This document shows positions 1 to 8,599 of a stretch of 64,000 nucleotides of DNA, in pieces. Below the pieces are notes generated by a model that did not search any database, was not told the origin of the DNA, and saw nothing but the letters and a program-made list of their open reading frames with translations. The stretch's first letter is position 1, and every line of letters begins with the position of its first letter. The translations under genes and the position numbers were made by a program. The stretch is from Gammaproteobacteria bacterium (GTDB lineage: Bacteria; Pseudomonadota; Gammaproteobacteria; Steroidobacterales; Steroidobacteraceae), in contig JAGWWY010000002.1 of the NCBI GenBank assembly GCA_018970145.1, forward strand, positions 310,001 to 374,000, read 5' to 3'.

Positions 1-3
1 CGG

Positions 4-1017
4 TCATCGACTGAGCTCATCGATCACGAGGCGCTTGAGACCATCTCGTCCCACTTGGTAGGCGATGCTGCCGATCGGATCGCCGGCACGCGGCGTCGCG
101 ACGCCGTCCTTGGACCATTTGGCCGACACTTCGACCGCTTGTCCCGCTTGAATGGCAAGGCCGGGGACCATGCTGTCGCGCGCCGTCAACTCGAGTGTGA
201 CCGGCAAGTCGACCGAGACGCGCTTAACCGCGAGCGGCGGACCCGGCTGGCCAGGCACGCGCACGAAGACAAACAACACGCCACCACGCTCGAGACGCGG
301 TTTCATCGCCGCCGAAACAGACACCTCCACTTGTACTCGCGCCGCCGCGTCTGCCGAGGCTGGTTCAGATGGCGGTGACGAGGGCAGTGACGCTCCCTGC
401 ACACCCGCTCCCTTCAAACTCGCCACCTGCTGCTCGAGGATGCTGCGAACTTCGGGCGGCGGTGACATCGCGAGCATGGTTTCGAAGCGTTCGATCGCTA
501 GAGCCATCTCACCGCGTTTTTGCGCCGCGACCGCCGCGAAGAACAAAGCTTTCTCCGATTGCGGCGCAAGCACGAGCGCCATCTCGAACAAGCGACCGGA
601 ACGCTCGTCGACCTCGCCATCGGCTTGCAACACCATCGCCTCGGCCATGCCCAGCAGAGCTTCGGGGTTGCGGCCCTCCTCGAGACGGTCGGCGCGTCGG
701 AACGCGCGTTGTGCGAGCGGATACTGGCCGATCGCCAACTGCGATCGCCCAAGCATCATCCAACCTTCGACATCGTCGGGGTTTTTTTCCAAGCGTCTTG
801 CGAGACGCCCCACCATGGCCGACTGTTCGGCCGCCTCGGCAGCCTGCGTTCTATCCCAGTTCGACCATTCGCGGTACAACAAAAGGCTCGTCACCACGAC
901 GGCGATAGCGACAGCCACGGCAACACCGCGCTGCGTCCTTTCGCGCGCCAGAGGCCAAACGAGAGCCGCAATGGACGCGATCAAAAGAACGATCGCTCCG
1001 ATCCAGAATAGCGTCAC
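4..1017 (-). CDS. ccmI: Cytochrome c maturation protein CcmI (TPR)
   Basis: Membrane-anchored apocytochrome c chaperone that hands apoprotein to the CcmF/CcmH haem ligase. The 337-residue product begins with two hydrophobic segments (about 4-22 and 33-49). A TPR region follows (about 75-200, with repeats such as DVEGWMMLGRSQLAIGQYPL), then a Pro/Ser/Ala linker and a beta-rich periplasmic C-terminal domain typical of proteobacterial CcmI. The start is GTG at 1017, overlapping the ccmH stop as GTGA, so translation is probably coupled. It is the last ccm gene in the window; its stop lies 4 bases from the left edge. Confidence 0.9.
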   Translation of the reverse strand: MTLFWIGAIVLLIASIAALVWPLARERTQRGVAVAVAIAVVVTSLLLYREWSNWDRTQAAEAAEQSAMVGRLARRLEKNPDDVEGWMMLGRSQLAIGQYPLAQRAFRRADRLEEGRNPEALLGMAEAMVLQADGEVDERSGRLFEMALVLAPQSEKALFFAAVAAQKRGEMALAIERFETMLAMSPPPEVRSILEQQVASLKGAGVQGASLPSSPPSEPASADAAARVQVEVSVSAAMKPRLERGGVLFVFVRVPGQPGPPLAVKRVSVDLPVTLELTARDSMVPGLAIQAGQAVEVSAKWSKDGVATPRAGDPIGSIAYQVGRDGLKRLVIDELSR

Positions 1018-1466
1018 CGCCCAACCCCCTCGATATCGTTATCTTCGGCCTGATCCACCATCGCCGCGCGTTGTCGCACGATGCGTACAGCCACAAACAA
1101 CCCGATCGCCAGCAGCAAGGCCGGTGTCAACCACAGCCAGGCCGTACGCCAAGACCAACGCGGTCGAAACAGGATGAAATCACCGTAGCGTGCACTCAAA
1201 TGATCGCGGATCTCCGCATCGGTCTTGCCGGCTTCAAGCAACTCGCGAACCTCGCGACGAAGATCGCCAGCCAGACCGACAGGAGAATCGGCGATCGATT
1301 GGTTCTGGCACTGCATGCAACGCAACTCGTGCGTCAGACTGCGATAGCGCTCTTGCAATACCGGATCTGCCAATTCGATCGGATCGATCGCAAAGACAAC
1401 CGACATCGACCAACCGAGTATCAGACTCCAAAACACCGCCGCCCAGCGCGGCCGAGCAATTCTCAT
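1014..1466 (-). CDS. ccmH: Cytochrome c-type biogenesis protein CcmH
   Basis: Periplasmic thiol-redox component of the haem ligation module, which reduces apocytochrome CXXCH cysteines together with CcmG. It carries the diagnostic LRCMQCQNQ motif (Cys50, Cys53), an N-terminal signal/anchor helix (about 8-26) and a C-terminal membrane helix (about 105-125). The product is 150 residues, the short CcmH form without fused TPRs; those are in the separate ccmI. I chose ATG 1466 because it forms an ATGA overlap with the ccmG stop and places the signal peptide at the N-terminus. A longer frame to 1505 only adds residues lying inside ccmG. Confidence 0.93.
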   Translation of the reverse strand: MRIARPRWAAVFWSLILGWSMSVVFAIDPIELADPVLQERYRSLTHELRCMQCQNQSIADSPVGLAGDLRREVRELLEAGKTDAEIRDHLSARYGDFILFRPRWSWRTAWLWLTPALLLAIGLFVAVRIVRQRAAMVDQAEDNDIEGVGR

Positions 1467-1987
1467 TTGACACCTCGGATACGCGGCAAGAACTCGTTCT
1501 GCCACGCGAGCGGATGCAGAGCACCCACATGCTTGTAGCGCACGATGCCCGCCGCATCGATCAAAAACGTTTCGGGTGCGCCATAGACGCCCCAGTCGAT
1601 CGCGACACGGCCCTCACGATCGGCCGGGATGACGGTGTAGGGATTACCGAGTTGCTCCAACCATTGTTGTGCTGCCGCAGGATCGTCTTTCCAGTTGAGA
1701 CCGACGATCGGGATCTCGCCGGCACCGGCGATCTCGAGGAGCATGTCGTGCTCGCGGCGACACTCCGCGCACCAAGTTCCCCACACGTTCAGGAGATACC
1801 AACGCCCACGCAGGGACTCATTCGCGAACGTCTCGGCAGAGCCGAGTACGGGCAACTCGAACTGCGGGGCAGGCTTGTCGATCAGTGGTGAGGCAATCAC
1901 CGATTTATTGGGCGATCGCTGAATGCCGACGAACAACAACGCAACCAATGCGGCAAAAATGCCTGCAGGCAACAGAAACCGATTCAT
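1463..1987 (-). CDS. ccmG: Thiol:disulfide interchange protein CcmG/DsbE
   Basis: Periplasmic membrane-anchored thioredoxin-fold reductant for cytochrome c maturation. The 174-residue protein has one N-terminal anchor helix (about 5-22) and a thioredoxin active site WCAEC (Cys73, Cys76). It also has the acidic, Pro-containing features of CcmG (GVYGAPETFLID, which includes the cis-Pro loop). Its ATG at 1987 overlaps the ccmF stop (ATGA), and its own stop overlaps the ccmH start. Electrons presumably come from DsbD, which is not in this window. Confidence 0.95.
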   Translation of the reverse strand: MNRFLLPAGIFAALVALLFVGIQRSPNKSVIASPLIDKPAPQFELPVLGSAETFANESLRGRWYLLNVWGTWCAECRREHDMLLEIAGAGEIPIVGLNWKDDPAAAQQWLEQLGNPYTVIPADREGRVAIDWGVYGAPETFLIDAAGIVRYKHVGALHPLAWQNEFLPRIRGVK

Positions 1988-3903
1988 GCGGCCTCACCGC
2001 GCTTACGGTAACGGCGATCAAGCGTGGCGATGATGCCACCGATCGCCATCAACAGCGCGGCCAGCCAAACGTAGTTGATCAGCGGACGAACCTGCGCGCG
2101 CACGCTCCAGCGTCCAGCGCCGAGATCTTCACCCAAGGCTGCAAACACATCGCGCGACCACTGCATGTCGATACCAGCTTCCGTCATCTGCTGACGTTGT
2201 ACCCAATAATTGCGCTTCTCCGGATGCAGCACGCTGACGGGTTTATCGTTCTCGCTAACAGCAACTTCGCCGCGTAACGCGTCGTAGTTTGGACCCTCGA
2301 CGAACTCGAGCGAACGCAATTCGTATTTGAACTCACCCACCGTACCGGACTCACCGACGGCCAGCGCGATGTCACGCTCCCGCGTGTAACTCTCGACGGC
2401 CGTCACCGAGATGACGAAAAAGCCCAGCGAGGCGTGCGCGATGGTCATGCCGATGATGGCCGGCGTCATCGACAAGCGACGACGCCAGCGATCGATCGGA
2501 TCGACCAACGCGGAGAACAGCAGCCAACCGCCGACCAAGAATCCGATCGGCGTGAGCACCTTCGCGCCTTCCCAAACGGCAAGCACCAACACGGCGGTGA
2601 GCAAGGCGGCGGCGACCAGCGCAACCAAGATACCGGTTCGACGCTCGCGCAAGCGACCTTTCTTCCACAGCGAGTGGCTACCGACCGCCGAGAGTGCGAT
2701 CAAGGGCAAGGTCGGCAACAAGAACACGGGGTCAAAATATTGTCGACCTACCGAGAGCGTGCCAAGGCCGAGCGAATCGGCGATCAACGGCGCCATCGTG
2801 CCCGCGAACACGGCAGCCGTCGCCACCACGAGCAGAATATTGTTGAACAGCAGGAAAGACTCACGCGAGGTGAACTCAAAACCCGCATTACTCTTGAGCA
2901 CGGGGGCTCGCCACGCATAGAGTGTCAAAGCACCACCAATAACGATGACGAGAAAGGCGAGAATGAACAGCCCGCGCGTCGGATCGGCGGCGAAGGAATG
3001 GACCGACACCAGCACACCCGAACGAACGAGGAAGGTGCCGAGCAACGAGAGAGAAAATGCCAAGATCGCGAGTAACAAAGTCCAGCTCTTGAAAAGACCG
3101 CGCTTCTCGGTCACGGCCAGTGAGTGAATCAAGGCCGTGCCAATCAACCAGGGCATGAAAGATGCGTTCTCCACCGGATCCCAGAACCAATAGCCACCCC
3201 AGCCGAGCTCGTAATAGGCCCACCAGCTGCCAAGACCGATGCCCACCGTCAGAAATGCCCAGGCGATCGTCGTCCAAGGTCGCATCCATCGCGCCCATTG
3301 CTGATCGAGCTTGCCCTCGATCATCGCGGCGCAGGCAAAGGCGAACGCCACGGCGAAACCGACATAGCCGGCGTACAACATGGGTGGATGTGCAGCGAGC
3401 GCGGGATCCTGTAACAAAGGGTTGAGATCACGCCCGTCAGGCGGCGCTGGCCACAGTCGCTCGAACGGATTCGACGTCGCGAGCGTGAACAGCAGAAAGC
3501 CCACCGAAATCAGACCCATCACACCGAGCACGCGGGCTGCGAACTCAACCGGCAGGGAGCGCGAGAGCAGCGCGACCGCGAGCGCCCATCCCACCAAGAT
3601 CCACGCCCACAACAATAGCGAGCCTTCGTGTGCGCCCCATACCGCCGAGACCCGGTACAGCAGCGGTAGCGCCGAATTCGAATTCGAAGCGACGTAGAGC
3701 ACCGAGAAATCGTTCTGGACGAAAGCGTAAACGAGCGCAGCGAGCGCCAAACTCGTCAACGCAAATTGCGCGTAGACCGCCGGTCTGACGGCCGCCATCC
3801 AACTGGCCTGCCCCTTCGCGGGCCCCACCAGACCAAAGAAAGACTGCGAGAGTGCTGCAATCAAGGCGAGCACCAACGCAAAATGTCCCAGTTCAACGAT
3901 CAC
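1984..3903 (-). CDS. ccmF: Haem lyase CcmF
   Basis: Large polytopic inner-membrane subunit of the cytochrome c haem ligase. The 639-residue length matches the family, with about 14-15 predicted membrane helices. The tryptophan-rich WWD haem-handling motif is present (WGGYWFWDPVENASFMPW, about residues 235-252). The start is GTG at 3903, 8 bases after the ccmE stop. Part of the ccmABCDEFGHI operon: it receives haem from CcmE and acts with CcmG, CcmH and CcmI. Confidence 0.96.
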   Translation of the reverse strand: MIVELGHFALVLALIAALSQSFFGLVGPAKGQASWMAAVRPAVYAQFALTSLALAALVYAFVQNDFSVLYVASNSNSALPLLYRVSAVWGAHEGSLLLWAWILVGWALAVALLSRSLPVEFAARVLGVMGLISVGFLLFTLATSNPFERLWPAPPDGRDLNPLLQDPALAAHPPMLYAGYVGFAVAFAFACAAMIEGKLDQQWARWMRPWTTIAWAFLTVGIGLGSWWAYYELGWGGYWFWDPVENASFMPWLIGTALIHSLAVTEKRGLFKSWTLLLAILAFSLSLLGTFLVRSGVLVSVHSFAADPTRGLFILAFLVIVIGGALTLYAWRAPVLKSNAGFEFTSRESFLLFNNILLVVATAAVFAGTMAPLIADSLGLGTLSVGRQYFDPVFLLPTLPLIALSAVGSHSLWKKGRLRERRTGILVALVAAALLTAVLVLAVWEGAKVLTPIGFLVGGWLLFSALVDPIDRWRRRLSMTPAIIGMTIAHASLGFFVISVTAVESYTRERDIALAVGESGTVGEFKYELRSLEFVEGPNYDALRGEVAVSENDKPVSVLHPEKRNYWVQRQQMTEAGIDMQWSRDVFAALGEDLGAGRWSVRAQVRPLINYVWLAALLMAIGGIIATLDRRYRKRGEAA

Positions 3904-3911
3904 GTTTGACC

Positions 3912-4385
3912 TCAGGTTTCCGGTTTGGCTTTGCGCGGGTCGGGATCGACCGGCATCACGCCACCGTGCTTGCTTTTAATGGCTTTAGCCACCTCGGGCG
4001 GCATGTAATTCTCATCGTGCTTGGCGAGAATTTCATCGGCGACGAAAATCCCATCATCACCGAGACGGCCATGGGCTACGACGCCTTGGTTCTCGCGAAA
4101 GAGATCCGGGAGGACACCCGTGTAAACCACTTTCACATCGCGCTCGAAGTCGGTCACCACGAAACTCATGTCTAGGCTACCCGCTTCGCGCTCGACCGTA
4201 CCCGGTCGCACCATGCCGCCCAAACGAAAGCGCTTGTCGATCGGCGCGTCGCCGGCCGCCACCTGCGAAGGATCAAAGAAAAACATCACGTTCTCTCGAA
4301 ACGCACTCAGTGCGAGCAAGCCCGCCACCGACACGCCCGCCAGAATTCCGACCACCAGAGCGACACGACGTTGGCGTGGCGTCAT
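3912..4385 (-). CDS. ccmE: Periplasmic haem chaperone CcmE
   Basis: Carries haem covalently from the CcmABCD release complex to CcmF. The 157-residue protein has an N-terminal anchor helix (about 7-28), an OB-fold beta-barrel core and the haem-binding signature HDENY, with the covalent-haem histidine at His123 and Tyr127. The C-terminal tail is short and charged. The ATG at 4385 overlaps the ccmD stop (ATGA). Confidence 0.95.
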   Translation of the reverse strand: MTPRQRRVALVVGILAGVSVAGLLALSAFRENVMFFFDPSQVAAGDAPIDKRFRLGGMVRPGTVEREAGSLDMSFVVTDFERDVKVVYTGVLPDLFRENQGVVAHGRLGDDGIFVADEILAKHDENYMPPEVAKAIKSKHGGVMPVDPDPRKAKPET

Positions 4386-4552
4386 GTTTGCGTCCCCGCC
4401 GGGTCACCCTCGAGTCGACGCAATGCTGCGGCACGCGCGCTCGCGTGGGCTTTAAGCGCGATGACGATATTGGCCACGATGGCCACGAAGGTGATCAGGT
4501 AGGACGGCCAAAGAAAAGCCGCGTAACCGTCCATGGCGAAAAACTCACTCAT
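4382..4552 (-). CDS. ccmD: Haem exporter protein CcmD
   Basis: Small single-pass membrane protein that stabilises CcmE within the CcmABC complex. The 56-residue product has the family pattern: a short N-terminus with FFAMDGYAAFLWPSY, one membrane helix (about residues 13-33) and a basic cytoplasmic tail. I chose ATG 4552 because it makes an ATGA overlap with the ccmC stop; an in-frame extension to 4573 would lie inside ccmC. Confidence 0.88.
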   Translation of the reverse strand: MSEFFAMDGYAAFLWPSYLITFVAIVANIVIALKAHASARAAALRRLEGDPAGTQT

Positions 4553-5289
4553 CGCAAAGCCTCTCGTATCCAACTCGCGCTGCGCTCACGCCGCAGGATC
4601 TCCGCCCGCAGACGCACCAGCATCACCGCTGCGAAGTAGAGGGTGAAACCTAGGAACATCAGCAACAACGGCACCAACATCTCCATCGGCATGGATGGCT
4701 TGGCCATTTTCATCACCGAAGGTGCCTGGTGGATCGAGTTCCACCACTCGACCGAATAACGAATGATGGGGATGTTGACAACGCCGACAAGTGCAAGCAC
4801 CGCGCTCGCCCGATCGGCGCGACCGAGGTCATCGATTCCCGACCGCAAGCCAATATAGCCGAGGTACAAGAACAGCAACACCAACTGGGCCGTCAGGCGT
4901 GGATCCCACACCCAATAGGTTCCCCACATCGGCTTACCCCACAGCATCCCCGTGACGAGCGAGACGACCGTGAACCACGCGCCGATGCCAGCACAACTCG
5001 CTGCGGCTGCGTGCGCGACCTTCATGCGCCAGATGAGGCCGACCCCGGCGGCGGTCGCCATCACCGCGTAAATCATGACCGACAGCCAAGCGGACGGCGC
5101 GTGCACGTAGATGATGCGAAAGCCTTCACCCTGTTGATAATCGGGCGGTGCAAGCACGAGCCCGCCATACAGCGCGGCGAGGATAGATAGCGCGGCGGGC
5201 CATGCGAACCACGGTGTCAGCAGACCCGCCAGACGATAGACGTGCGGCGGCGACCCGAAACGATGAAACCAAGCCCAGTTCGTCCCCAT
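4549..5289 (-). CDS. ccmC: Haem exporter protein CcmC
   Basis: Polytopic membrane protein that loads haem onto CcmE. The 246 residues have about six helices and the WWD-type motif WGTYWVWDPRLT (about residues 125-136), plus conserved periplasmic histidines (HAPSAW near residue 64 and a second near 188). The ATG at 5289 follows the ccmB stop by 15 bases, and the stop overlaps ccmD. It is the haem-handling member of the ABC-like CcmABC complex. Confidence 0.95.
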   Translation of the reverse strand: MGTNWAWFHRFGSPPHVYRLAGLLTPWFAWPAALSILAALYGGLVLAPPDYQQGEGFRIIYVHAPSAWLSVMIYAVMATAAGVGLIWRMKVAHAAAASCAGIGAWFTVVSLVTGMLWGKPMWGTYWVWDPRLTAQLVLLFLYLGYIGLRSGIDDLGRADRASAVLALVGVVNIPIIRYSVEWWNSIHQAPSVMKMAKPSMPMEMLVPLLLMFLGFTLYFAAVMLVRLRAEILRRERSASWIREALR

Positions 5290-5304
5290 CCCCTACTCCA
5301 AGCC

Positions 5305-5997
5305 CTATTCCAAACCGATGCGTACGGCCGCCGCAGCAGCCAACGGCGCCAGGGTCAATCCGAGCACCGCCAGAGAACCGAGAAGATACAGCGCTCCTGT
5401 CGGACTGTCGCCGGTGATCGCGAGTTCCGTCGCCCGCGCGCCGAAGACCAAGACCGGGACGGCCAACGGCAAGGTCAGCAGCGACAACAGCACGCCACCC
5501 CGACGCACGCCGAGCGTCAGGCCCGCGCCGATCGACCCCAACAGACTGAGCGTCCACGTGCCGAGCGCCAAAGCGCCCATGACGCCGGTGGCCGCGGTCA
5601 ACGGCACGCCAAGCACCACACCGAGCCACGGCGCCATCAGGGTGAGCGGCAACCCCGTCAACAACCAATGTGCGATCGTTTTGGCCAGCAGCAGCCACGT
5701 GAGCGACTGCCCTGAGAGAACGTACTGCTCGAGCGTTCCGTCACTGGCGTCTTCGCGAAAGAGATGCTCCAACGCGAGTAACGACGCCAGCAACGCCCCC
5801 ACCCACAGCACGCCTGGCGCGATCGCACGCAACTTCGCGAGCTCGGGCGTATAGCCCAACGGGAACATGGCAGTGACCACGGCGAAGAAGGCCAGCGGCT
5901 GCAACACCTGGGCGGGACGACGGACCGCCAGCAACCATTCACGCTGCAACACGATACGCGCCGCCTGCCAGCTGCTGGCTGCCTTGCTCACTGTCAT
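5305..5997 (-). CDS. ccmB: Haem exporter protein CcmB
   Basis: Membrane subunit of the CcmABCD complex that releases holo-CcmE, paired with the ATPase CcmA. It is 230 residues, the usual CcmB length, with about six membrane helices and the cytoplasmic region REDASDGTLEQYVLSG that contacts the ATPase. The start is ATG 5997, forming an ATGA overlap with the ccmA stop. A longer frame to 6168 is an antisense-like extension inside ccmA and has no family similarity. Confidence 0.94.
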   Translation of the reverse strand: MTVSKAASSWQAARIVLQREWLLAVRRPAQVLQPLAFFAVVTAMFPLGYTPELAKLRAIAPGVLWVGALLASLLALEHLFREDASDGTLEQYVLSGQSLTWLLLAKTIAHWLLTGLPLTLMAPWLGVVLGVPLTAATGVMGALALGTWTLSLLGSIGAGLTLGVRRGGVLLSLLTLPLAVPVLVFGARATELAITGDSPTGALYLLGSLAVLGLTLAPLAAAAAVRIGLE

Positions 5998-6623
5998 GAC
6001 CGTGCTGCGCCGAGCGCCAGCGAATCGCAGCGCAACGGATCCAATCCCAACGGCTGATGGGTCGCAGCGAGCAACATGCCGCCGCCGCTCAAGTGACGGC
6101 TCAACGCCGTCTGCACCAGCGCCTCGCCCGCACCATCGAGATTCGTGATCGGTTCGTCGAGCACCCACAGCGTTGCGCCCATCAATCCGAGCGCGGCGAA
6201 GGCGATACGTCGGCGCTGTCCAGCAGATAAGGTTCGTACTGCGCGATCGGCGAACGAGTCCGCTTGCATCTCGCGGAGGGCCATCGCGACATCGCTCGGG
6301 CCGATGACGCGGCGCAGACCAACCAGCCCGCGCAAATTCTCACGTCCCGTCAGATCCATCTTCAGCGGCGCATCGTGACCGAGGTAGGCAAGTTCCAAGT
6401 GGTACTGCGGGTCGCGGAACGAACAAGGCACCGCGCGCCAACACAACTGCCCGTCCTCCGGTTCGACCAGCCCGCACAGCGTGCGCAGCAACGTGGTCTT
6501 GCCGGCCCCGTTCGGTCCGGTCACGATCATCACCCGCCCGGCGTCGAGTTCGAACGACACTCGAGAGAGGATCGCTCGCTCGCCGCGGTAAACAGTCAGG
6601 TTTTTGACGACGAGTGGTGACAT
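5994..6623 (-). CDS. ccmA: Cytochrome c maturation ABC ATPase CcmA
   Basis: ATPase of the CcmABCD complex; hydrolysis drives release of haem-loaded CcmE. The 209 residues contain Walker A GPNGAGKTT (about 37-45), ABC signature LSAGQRRRIA and Walker B LWVLDEP. The ATG at 6623 begins only 9 bases downstream of the tRNA-Leu CCA end, and no Shine-Dalgarno sequence is visible in that spacer. The longer open frame to 6749 is simply tRNA-Leu read as protein (AELVDATDLKS) and is rejected. It is the first gene of the ccm operon. Confidence 0.94.
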   Translation of the reverse strand: MSPLVVKNLTVYRGERAILSRVSFELDAGRVMIVTGPNGAGKTTLLRTLCGLVEPEDGQLCWRAVPCSFRDPQYHLELAYLGHDAPLKMDLTGRENLRGLVGLRRVIGPSDVAMALREMQADSFADRAVRTLSAGQRRRIAFAALGLMGATLWVLDEPITNLDGAGEALVQTALSRHLSGGGMLLAATHQPLGLDPLRCDSLALGAARS

Positions 6624-6632
6624 GACAAGCTG

Positions 6633-6719
6633 TGGTGCCCCGGGCCGGAATCGAACCGGCACGGCCTTGCGGCCAACGGATTTTAAGTCCGTTGCGTCTA
6701 CCAGTTCCGCCACCGGGGC
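6633..6719 (-). tRNA. tRNA-Leu (anticodon UAA)
   Basis: The 87-base gene folds with acceptor GCCCCGG/CCGGGGC, a long variable arm (GGCCGCAAGGCC region), the T-loop TTCGATTC and an encoded CCA. The anticodon loop CTTAAAA gives UAA. The long variable arm fits a class II leucine tRNA. It lies on the same strand as, and directly upstream of, ccmA. In E. coli the tRNA-Leu(UAA) gene leuZ follows glyW and cysT; here those two partners are 6 kb away. Confidence 0.97.
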
Positions 6720-6784
6720 CGCCAAAAGGAGGCGGTGTAAGACTAACATGTCGGGGCTGACACCGGAGACCCGAGGCCAATATC

Positions 6785-8599
6785 ATGACCACTGCCCTTC
6801 GCGCGCTCATCTTGCTATCCGCACTCGCGCTTACCGCCTGCACCACCTCCCCGACCCAATCGACGCTCGCAATCGCCGACGACGCGGCAACGCGTCAACT
6901 TGATAGCGGCCTCATTAGGGGATTTGCCAATGTCGCCGGTGGCCATAGTTGGCTCGGCATTCCCTACGCGGCACCTCCGGTCGGCGAGCGCCGCTGGCGA
7001 GCCCCGCTCGCACCGGCGAACTGGGCCGGGCGACGCGACACACTGCACGCGGCCTCGCCGTGCATCCAATACGGCTCACCGTTGGGTGGTGTCGGCGGCG
7101 CCGGAACGAAGCAAGGCAACGAGGATTGCCTATACCTGAACGTGTACGCGCCGCGCCTCGACCCTACCTCCGCGCGTGGCGCACGCTTGCCGGTGATGGT
7201 GTGGATACACGGCGGCGGTAACACCGTCGGTCACGCCGCGTTTTGGGATGGGAGTGTCCTCGCGCAGCGTGAGAATGTGATCGTCGTGATGATCAACTAT
7301 CGCTTGGGTCCGTTCGGCTGGTTTCGGCCGCCTGCGCAAGACGGCGATACACCGGAGGATCGCTCGGGGAATTACGGCACTCTGGATACCATCGAAGCCT
7401 TGCGGTGGGTCGCGCGAAACGCCGCCGCGTTTGGGGGTGATCCGAGCAACGTCACGGTGTTCGGCGAGTCAGCCGGCGGCACCAACGCGCTCGCGCTGCT
7501 GATTGCGCCGCAAGCACGCGGTCTCTTCCACCGCATGATCATCCAGAGCTTGGGTTTCGGCTTCGCCCGTCAGGATGAACCGGCGGCCTTGCGCGCAACC
7601 GAGCGCGCCCTGCTCGTGGCATTGCAGCGCGCGGGACGTGCCGCCGATGCCGACAGCGCGGCGCCAGTTGCCGCTGCGCTCTCGAGTGCCGAGCGAGCGT
7701 CGTTGCTCCGCGCGCTCGACCCGTGGGAGCTGTATTCGACTTACGAGCGCGCTGCCAGCGAATGGGACCGCATCCCCACCGTATTCCAAGATGGTCACGT
7801 GCTGCGCAGCGGTCCGATCATCGACTTGCTTGCCGATCCCAACCAGCACCATGACGTACCGGTGATCCTCGGTACCAATCGTGACGAACCGAAGATCTTC
7901 ATGGCTTTTGATCCGCGCCACGTGCGCACCGCACTTGGCCTGCCGATTTCTTTGAAGGATCCCGTGCGTTACGAGCGTGAAGCCCGTTATCGGTCGCTGC
8001 TGTGGAAAGCCGATAGTGTCGACTCGTTGGCCGAGGTACTGGCGCGTCACGGCGCACCCGCCTGGGGTTATCGCTGGGACTGGGACGAGCAAGGGCGCGC
8101 CTTCGGCTTTGTCGATATCTCGCGCATCGTCGGCGCCGCTCACGGGCTCGAGATCTCCTTCGTGCTCGGCCAGTTCGACGTGGGTCCGCAAAGCGAGCTG
8201 CTATTTCATGCGGACAATGAAGCGCCTCGGCTGCACTTGAGCGAACGAATGATGGGCTATTGGGCGGAGTTCGCGCGACGCGGCGACCCCGCTTCTGGCG
8301 GCCGTCCCGATGGGATCGCGTGGTCGCCGTGGCCCAACGATGCGGCAGCAGAGGGTCAACTGCGTGATCGCCTCATGATTTTTGACACACCCGCCGACGG
8401 CGGTATTCGGATGGCGGATGTCCGTATCGATCGCGACGCCGTTGTGCAATTGATGGAGCGCGAGATCGACGTCGCGACAGATCGATGCGAGGCCTTCCGT
8501 GCCACCTTCCGCAACCGGGTGGACGAGTGGGCGGATCGTGTGTGGCTCGACTTCAGCCGCCGTTCGAGCTGCTTGGGAGCGCGCGTACGCGATAGATGA
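6785..8599 (+). CDS. Type-B carboxylesterase, probable lipoprotein
   Basis: Alpha/beta-hydrolase of the carboxylesterase/para-nitrobenzyl esterase family. The 604 residues start with a lipoprotein signal peptide (LTAC, lipid-modified Cys19), so it is probably membrane-anchored in the periplasm. The catalytic triad is visible: Ser229 in GESAGG, Glu368 in GTNRDE and His453 in GAAHG. The ATG at 6785 has a GAGG Shine-Dalgarno 8 bases upstream. It is transcribed away from tRNA-Leu. Its 3' end overlaps the opposing sugar-dehydrogenase gene by 47 bases. The substrate ester is unknown. Confidence 0.88.
   Translation: MTTALRALILLSALALTACTTSPTQSTLAIADDAATRQLDSGLIRGFANVAGGHSWLGIPYAAPPVGERRWRAPLAPANWAGRRDTLHAASPCIQYGSPLGGVGGAGTKQGNEDCLYLNVYAPRLDPTSARGARLPVMVWIHGGGNTVGHAAFWDGSVLAQRENVIVVMINYRLGPFGWFRPPAQDGDTPEDRSGNYGTLDTIEALRWVARNAAAFGGDPSNVTVFGESAGGTNALALLIAPQARGLFHRMIIQSLGFGFARQDEPAALRATERALLVALQRAGRAADADSAAPVAAALSSAERASLLRALDPWELYSTYERAASEWDRIPTVFQDGHVLRSGPIIDLLADPNQHHDVPVILGTNRDEPKIFMAFDPRHVRTALGLPISLKDPVRYEREARYRSLLWKADSVDSLAEVLARHGAPAWGYRWDWDEQGRAFGFVDISRIVGAAHGLEISFVLGQFDVGPQSELLFHADNEAPRLHLSERMMGYWAEFARRGDPASGGRPDGIAWSPWPNDAAAEGQLRDRLMIFDTPADGGIRMADVRIDRDAVVQLMEREIDVATDRCEAFRATFRNRVDEWADRVWLDFSRRSSCLGARVRDR

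Noticed and set aside
152-1177. 341-codon plus-strand frame across ccmI and ccmH
   Set aside because: Shadow of real genes; low-complexity Ser/Arg/Ala/Thr composition typical of antisense frames in GC-rich DNA.
5998-6749. Upstream extensions of ccmB and ccmA open frames
   Set aside because: The ccmB extension is antisense-like sequence inside ccmA, and the ccmA extension is tRNA-Leu read as protein.
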